DNA from: Fragilariopsis cylindrus CCMP1102
Taxonomy: Eukaryota; Bacillariophyta; Bacillariophyceae; Bacillariales; Bacillariaceae
NCBI GenBank assembly: GCA_900095095.1
Contig: FMBT01000289.1
Location: forward strand, 124,001-188,000
Length of the DNA: 64,000 bases
Reading direction: 5' to 3'
The notes beneath the pieces are model-generated. The model was not told the origin of the DNA, did no database searches, and saw nothing but the letters and a program-made list of their open reading frames with translations. Below are positions 58,641 to 64,000 of this stretch, one piece after another. A program made the translations under genes and the position numbers. Numbering within the stretch: the stretch's first letter is position 1; each line of letters starts with the position of its first letter.

Positions 58641-59004
58641 ACGACTCTACAAAATCAGAATCAGATGATGACGACGCAGACGTTTCAAGTGTAATATGTA
58701 TATCGTTGTTGTTGTTATTCTTGTCGTTGTTGATGTCTTTGTTGTCGTCCTCGTCTTCCGAAGAAGAAGAACTGCTGCTGCTGCTGCTGCTAATCATTCT
58801 CCTGCTGCTTAAAGTCCTTGAGTACGAGTTTGAATCACGCGGATGTTGTGGATTCATTATTCTTAGCGACAACGATGGTGACGACGATGACAATGGCAAT
58901 AATGCCGAAACATGATGCATCAGTTGTACCGAAGATAAAGTTGAACACGTACGTATAGTAATAGCAGCATAGTAAAACATCATCATGCTTATCTTTATTG
59001 CCAT
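57946..59004 (-). CDS. [2Fe-2S] ferredoxin-like protein, PnsB3/NDF4 type
   Basis: Intronless, 352 residues. A hydrophobic N-terminus and ~140 residues of Ser/Asp/Asn low complexity precede the domain. The domain (~145-270) has NNGEILRTAMLRNGISPHN, LINCRGLGTCGTCAIEIYN and LRLACQVQVQV. Cys178-x5-Cys184-x2-Cys187 and Cys245 are the four cluster ligands. The x5 spacing and the LRLACQ end fit the plant plastid family of PnsB3/NDF4, where it is a subunit of the photosynthetic NDH complex. Diatom plastids lack that complex, as far as I know, so another electron-transfer or structural role is inferred. A 30-residue Asn/Asp insert lies between Cys187 and Cys245. Plastid targeting is plausible but the cleavage motif is not a clean ASAFAP. 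The gene is divergent from the next one. Confidence 0.85.
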
Positions 59005-59647
59005 TCTTGCATGGCTAATATATATATTGTACAGAGTGTACAGAGTGTGAGGTGACGGTGACGTACGGCTACAAGCTATCTATTTATTCTTGCATTCAAG
59101 TAAGAAGTGTCAACTGCCTATCGACAGTCAGCACAAATAATTATTGCTATTGTTGTTGTCTACCGGTATTGTACAATTTTTATTTTTATTTAAGAATTAT
59201 TATTTGTGATCGAGTTTTCTCTGTGCGTGACTCAATTTCTGATACTGTATATTGAATAATATGGCCCTGCATAACAGAATATTTTCCACGTGGAACCGAC
59301 TCACTCACTTACTCAGTTCCGAGCAAATAATGCATCACGACCAAAAACGAAATTCCGACGACACATGACACAAAACATCCATCATACTTTCCCCTAAAAT
59401 AATGCATCAATCACTACAATCGATAAATAAAAACTCAGAAGTTGAGCCTGACATCGACAAAACCGCCATCAGCCAGTCAAATTAGCCTTACGTAGCTAGG
59501 TAGCAAAACTTGACTCTAAGAGACATCTCAGAAAAGCAAACAAAACAGCAATTAACTTACTCACTCACTCACTTATTAATTAATTTATCTCTCAAAAGAA
59601 TTCAAGAAAAGGAAAAAAAAAACGCCATCGTTACAATCGAATCGATC
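59005..59647. other. Divergent promoter region between two plastid-type genes
   Basis: 643 bp between start codons. It contains AATAATGCATCA twice (59324-59335, 59398-59409) and a short CTCACTCACT run (59563-59573). No gene seen; a shared promoter is plausible. Confidence 0.4.
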
Positions 59648-61492
59648 ATGACGACTGCACATACTGCTACTGCTAGTAGTATCGCAACGGGAACGGGAAC
59701 GGGAACATTATTGCTTGCTGTTGCTGCTGTCTCCGTATTTATGATGACGATACGTGTAGATGCCTTTGTCATAATTCCTCATCATCGTCCTTCCTACTGT
59801 TCGAATACAATAATAAGAGAACAACAACAATCTTCTTCTTTCACAGCATCCGGTAGAACTAGTAGTGCTTCTACTAATCGATTGCCACTACACTCAATCC
59901 TCCGTATGTCAGCAGACGATGAGGATGATGACGAGGATGACAATGATGACAATGATTTTGAAGATGAAGATTATATCGATGATGATGATGACGTTGATGA
60001 CTTTATTGATGTTGAGGGAGACGATGATTATGATTATGAAGACGATGACGAAGACGACGAAGATGACGAGGATGATGATCCGTATACAAAGGTAGCAAAT
60101 TCTGAATTCGATAATACTAGCAGTAGTAGCTCTGCATTAACAACAACAAGTAGTGGTTCTGTTGATGGCGGTGCTGGATCAGGCGGCGCATTAACCACAA
60201 ATACTGATTGGGGTGGTGAATTAGATTTATTACGTAATCGTATGAATGATATAGATAACGGAGTATCACAAGATCCATCCCAAACATTATTTCGTATGAT
60301 GTCCTCGGAGACACCCAATCAATGTATTGGTAAATTTGTCTCGAATGCGAATCCATATGTAGTACAAGCCATGTCGGGTGCTATTAATTCTTTGTTGGGT
60401 GGATTATCGAATCCAAATATGGGTGTGGAAATGGTAGTCAAAGCATCGGGTGACAAGATATCCTCGTTATGTTTTCAATTACAGATGACCGGATATATGT
60501 TTCGTAATGCCGAATATGTGATAGCATTAAAGGATATCATGAATTTAAATGGTAAAAAATTAACTATTAATGATTACGAGGATGCATTTAACAAATTAGA
60601 TTTAAATAATTCTGGGTATATTGAAATATCTGAAATACGTACATTATTTACAAATGTGTATGCTAGTAAAAGTTCTTCTGGTAGTGGTGACGATGACGAT
60701 GACAATGACGGTAATAAAAGTAAAAAGGATAGTGATGTACCAATATATGAAATTACAGCATTTTTGGATTTTTTTGATAAAAATGAAGATGGTAAGATAA
60801 GTTGGGAAGAATTTAAGAAAGGTTTAGCTGCTAATAATAATGTTATTAACAATTCTGCTAAAGATGAATTTGCTAACCTATTATTAGCAAGTATGGAGGA
60901 TCATAATGATACTGATGATGAAGATCATGAGGAGAATGAGGATGATAGTCTCGTTGAAAATATATCTGGTACAATTGAAATTGAAATGGATAATGGTAAA
61001 ATTGTGAAAGTTGATGCAAAAGAATATATGGAAAGTTTAAAAGAAGAAGCACAACAATTAAAATTAGCACTTCGACGTGAAAAATATGGAACTAGTGCAG
61101 AAGAATCGGATGGGAAGGATCCAATATTATCAGGAGATCCATTACAAAATCAAGCTGGTATTGGAAGTGATAATAATAATAAAAATGATGTAGTTGATAT
61201 TGCTGGTTATATTGCATCACGACAAGGTGATGTTCAATCATTAACAGAAGGGATTAAACCTGAAATTGTGGATACCATGAAGAAACTAGTGGAGTTCGTC
61301 TTAGAGGGTAGTAATGATTCTAGTAGTGCCGATCCAAAGCGAAAGAATCTAAGTGATAATGAAAGATCAGAAATGGAAATGGAATTACCAGGATCCGCAT
61401 TACAACAATTAGCATTATGGCAACTTGTTTTAGGATATCGATTACGTGAAGAAGAAGCAAAAGGTGATTATGTTAAACTATTAGAAGGATAA
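59648..61492 (+). CDS. DUF760 protein with two EF-hands inserted, probably plastid
   Basis: Taking the ATG at 59648, 614 residues; an upstream in-frame stretch to 59510 lacks an ATG in good context before the signal. Signal peptide (TLLLAVAAVSVFMMTIRVDA) followed by DA|FVIIP, an ASAFAP-type plastid entry motif. Residues ~89-150 are almost only Asp/Glu. DUF760 begins near 215 (IGKFVSNANPYVVQAMSGAI … SSLCFQLQMTGYMFRNAEY). Two EF-hand loops follow: DLNNSGYIEISE (318-329) and DKNEDGKISWEE (377-388), both with D at 1, D/N at 3, G at 6 and E at 12, so able to bind calcium. The second DUF760 part (~520-614) has IKPEIVDTMKKLVEFVLEG and LPGSALQQLALWQLVLGYRL. DUF760 proteins are plastid proteins of unknown function; calcium control is inferred here. 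Confidence 0.88.
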   Translation: MTTAHTATASSIATGTGTGTLLLAVAAVSVFMMTIRVDAFVIIPHHRPSYCSNTIIREQQQSSSFTASGRTSSASTNRLPLHSILRMSADDEDDDEDDNDDNDFEDEDYIDDDDDVDDFIDVEGDDDYDYEDDDEDDEDDEDDDPYTKVANSEFDNTSSSSSALTTTSSGSVDGGAGSGGALTTNTDWGGELDLLRNRMNDIDNGVSQDPSQTLFRMMSSETPNQCIGKFVSNANPYVVQAMSGAINSLLGGLSNPNMGVEMVVKASGDKISSLCFQLQMTGYMFRNAEYVIALKDIMNLNGKKLTINDYEDAFNKLDLNNSGYIEISEIRTLFTNVYASKSSSGSGDDDDDNDGNKSKKDSDVPIYEITAFLDFFDKNEDGKISWEEFKKGLAANNNVINNSAKDEFANLLLASMEDHNDTDDEDHEENEDDSLVENISGTIEIEMDNGKIVKVDAKEYMESLKEEAQQLKLALRREKYGTSAEESDGKDPILSGDPLQNQAGIGSDNNNKNDVVDIAGYIASRQGDVQSLTEGIKPEIVDTMKKLVEFVLEGSNDSSSADPKRKNLSDNERSEMEMELPGSALQQLALWQLVLGYRLREEEAKGDYVKLLEG

Positions 61493-62166
61493 GCAAATAA
61501 ATACATCAAATAAATATAATGAATTACATAATATTACATAGGAATATAGTATTTTTTGTCTGTATGTGTATGTGAGTGTTTACAATTGAATAATATTTCT
61601 AGTAGCAGTAACTCCTTTTTTGTTTGTTTGTGATGTCTGACTTTCAATGATGTATATACGATTTAGAGTCGAAGGCTACTACCAGACAAGGTTGTTATGT
61701 GTAAAAGAAGCTTCTAGATACGTGACGCTATTAATAGTGTACATTAACACACGCGGATCAAAAATTGAGAAAGAAAATTAATATTTTCCCCTTGGCCCCC
61801 CCCCCCCTACCTGATTGTTCCAGCGTAGGTGGACTTGTCACAATATATTTGTTTAACGGAATGAAGATTGATTCCTCTACAGTAGAATTTTTGAGGAGAC
61901 AGTCAGTCGTATCACGAATAAACAAGAATGCCGCCATGACAACTTCGCAAAAACGCATCACCACCTTGACATCACGTACTACACTAATCAGTTGCGTCGA
62001 GTCACTTTAAACAACAACTTCTACGAAGCCTACCATTGCTCAACAAGTGATGGATGGTACTGCACAGCATAAAGTAGTAAATTATAAATTCACATCTTAC
62101 AGTTAACACTTACTCAACAAAAATTACACCACATCACACCACACCACAGACAGTAGGACGACGACG
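61493..62166. other. Intergenic
   Basis: A C11 run at 61797-61807 and a CACAC-type leader (62127-62147) just before the next start. Short open frames at 61758-62010 lack coding character. No gene seen. Confidence 0.45.
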
Positions 62167-63863
62167 ATGATGAGAAAAGCCACCAGTAGTAGTAGTATTA
62201 GTAGTATTATCTTCCTCATTATTGTTGCATTTATTGGTGGCGGAATCAGCAGCAGCAGCGGCGGCGGGTTATTCGCTTCGGGCTTTGTCATGCTTCCGTC
62301 ATCGCGTAGTAGTAGTAGCGCACCTTTTACTAATAAAATTACAATACAAACACAAACAAGGATGAGAACGGCGTTGCCAATAACAACAACGACGGCAACG
62401 ACGAGTATTACTACTACTGCAGATGATGATGAAGAGAAGGGTCTCACTACATCGTCATCAAGCTCTTCTTCTTCTTCTTCTTCTTCTTCTTCTACCAATA
62501 AAATTAAGAACAAAAACAAAGATAAAAGTACTTCAAAAAAAATTCGTCCTATACATAAAAATTGGTGGCCTGTTGCATGTTTATCAAGTTTAGACAATGA
62601 TAAACCAAATTCTATTACATTATTAAATAAAAAATTAGTTTTATTTCGAAGCAGCACTTCAAGTTCCAGTAGTTCCTCCTCTGACGACATTGATGATGGC
62701 AGTGAACACCACAGTCACGATGATGATGATGTATGGACGTGTTTAGATGATCGATGTAGTCATCGATTTGCACCATTATCGGAAGGAAGATTAGTTCCAT
62801 CAACAGAAGAATCAGAAGTAGATTCTACAAGTAGTACTGTTGTTGAGGGTAGTAAAGCTTCATCGTCATCATGTACATCATGTAAAATTCAATGCGCCTA
62901 TCATGGTTGGGAATTTGATGGAAAAGGATCCAATACAAAAATACCACAACAACAAATAGCACAACGTCAGAAACAACAAAAACAAAAACAAAGTAGTAGT
63001 AGACAAGATGTACAATCCTATCCTATTCGTATTAAAGCTGGTATGATATTCATATGGTCTGATCCAAATTCATATGATACGATAGGAAAACATATAGAAA
63101 TACCTGTATCAAAATCAACACAAGATGCATATAATTCGAAAGGGAATATATTCCAACGTGATTTACCATATGGATATGAATTATTAGGTGAAAATTTATT
63201 AGATTTATCACATTTACCATTCAGTCATCATAGTGTTGGTGGATTAGATCGTTCATTAGGAACTCCTTTACCATTTAGAATGTTAAATGAGACAGAAAAA
63301 AGTGCATTAAATGATAATGAAGATTCGTCATCATATCCTTCTACTGTTACACCATTATATGAAGTAGAAATAATGAATGCCTCCAGATCGGATCCAGTTC
63401 TTTTAAGTATGAAGGGAACACCTGATACAGCAACAGCACATGTTGGGTTTTATCAACCATGTCATGTACGCTATAATCGAGTTGTACCAGCTATACAATC
63501 AAGTCAAGTTATATTATATTTTTGTCCAACATCCTCTACAAAATCAAGAGTCTTTTTAATGAATGTATTTGAACGCAAAGAAAAGAAAAAAGAGGTCGTA
63601 GATGAAGATACATCATCACCTGAGTTATTGATAGAAACAGCAGAAGTATCATCGTCAACATCAACATCAACATCATCGTCAACACCAACACCAACAACAG
63701 CATCAAAGGAACCATTATTATCATCATTTTACAAACGTCTAAAATCCATAATACAAAAGAAATTATTTCAAATTATCATAAAAATTAAATTTACACCAAC
63801 TTATATGCATTTAATGAATCATAAAATATTTGATGGTGATGGTACGTTAACATTGCGTTACAG
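62167..63863 (+). CDS. PAO/Tic55-type Rieske oxygenase, plastid-targeted (3' end beyond window)
   Basis: Open for 565 codons to a likely donor at 63863 (TTACAG|GTGGTA); the remaining exon lies beyond the edge. Signal peptide (IIFLIIVAFIGGGI) followed by ASGFVMLP, a plastid ASAFAP-type motif. The Rieske domain has IHKNWWPVACL, CLDDRCSHRFAPLSEGRL (Cys197-x-His199) and CKIQCAYHGWEFDG (Cys243-x2-His246), ligands of the [2Fe-2S] centre. A ~25-residue Ser/Thr insert lies between the two ligand pairs. The mononuclear iron site is NLLDLSHLPFSHH (Asn343-x2-Asp346-x2-His349-x4-His354). This is the pheophorbide a oxygenase / Tic55 / PTC52 / chlorophyllide oxygenase group; LSEGRL and YHGWEFDG match it. 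Which pigment or substrate cannot be said. The C-terminal hydrophobic and CxxC part expected for this group is not yet reached. Confidence 0.85.
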
Positions 63864-64000
63864 GTGGTATACAGATGTTTGTTTGTTTGTTTGTTTCGAG
63901 TGCAGTTTGTTGAGTGAGTCGTCATGATTGGACTTGACTTGAACTAACTGAATTTTTGCTCATCGCTGTTTTTCCCTTTTTGATATGGCTGTATCATTTT

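Noticed and set aside
61758-62010. Overlapping short frames on both strands next to a C-run
   Set aside because: Neither has signal, domain or codon pattern; likely chance.

Overview
The window looks like nuclear DNA of a diatom. Genes are AT-rich with short GT-AG introns and many in-frame trinucleotide runs coding Asn, Asp, Ser, Gln and Thr. Several proteins carry a signal peptide followed by an ASAFAP-like plastid entry motif. The families also fit a diatom: M11 (gametolysin-like) metalloprotease with S/P/T repeats and ShK tail, DUF6824, DUF760, a PAO-type Rieske oxygenase and a class C GPCR. Species cannot be told from sequence alone. Exon structures were built by hand from splice signals. 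For the genes given as joined exons the summed exon length is a multiple of three, which supports the joins.

Layout. 0-2.3 kb: end of a minus-strand gene running off the left edge, an intronless secreted protein with a dirigent/allene-oxide-cyclase-like GGTG motif, and a tentative small gene. 2.7-9.3 kb: a very large TARBP1/Trm3-type SpoU RNA ribose methyltransferase. 10-12.8 kb: Sct1/Gpt2-type glycerol-3-phosphate acyltransferase. 13.8-15.5 kb: secreted protein with three copies of a Cys-rich module. 16.1-18.7 kb: helical-repeat (armadillo-like) protein. 19.9-20.5 kb: small protein with a possible zinc finger. 21-25.1 kb: five-exon M11 metalloprotease. 27.2-28.3 kb: DUF6824 protein. 30.3-31.8 kb: SAP-domain protein with three SH3-like repeats. 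32.6-34 kb: four-exon paralogue of the first secreted protein. 37-39.6 kb: two unrecognised genes. 40.9-42 kb: secreted, probably surface-anchored protein. 42.9-46.2 kb: class C GPCR with a Venus-flytrap ectodomain. 48.5-50 kb: a gene fragment that runs into a GC-rich island with its own minus-strand gene. 50.7-51.6 kb: thylakoid-lumen-type protein. 55.2-57.5 kb: malonyl-CoA decarboxylase. 57.9-64 kb: a run of three probable plastid proteins ([2Fe-2S] ferredoxin-like, DUF760+EF-hand, PAO-like Rieske oxygenase, cut by the right edge).

The genes do not form an operon or one pathway. Two loose themes can be seen. One is secretion and the cell surface: the dirigent-like pair, the Cys-rich protein, the M11 protease, the anchored protein and the GPCR. 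The other is plastid and lipid metabolism: the acyltransferase, malonyl-CoA decarboxylase and the three plastid-type genes at the right end.

Between genes lie two foldback-like elements with long imperfect inverted termini (34.42-35.97 and 51.87-53.02 kb), tandem arrays with units near 190-200 bp, a 93-bp tandem duplication, a perfect 19-bp stem-loop and many pentanucleotide microsatellites. No tRNA, rRNA, CRISPR array or recognisable virus-like element was seen.
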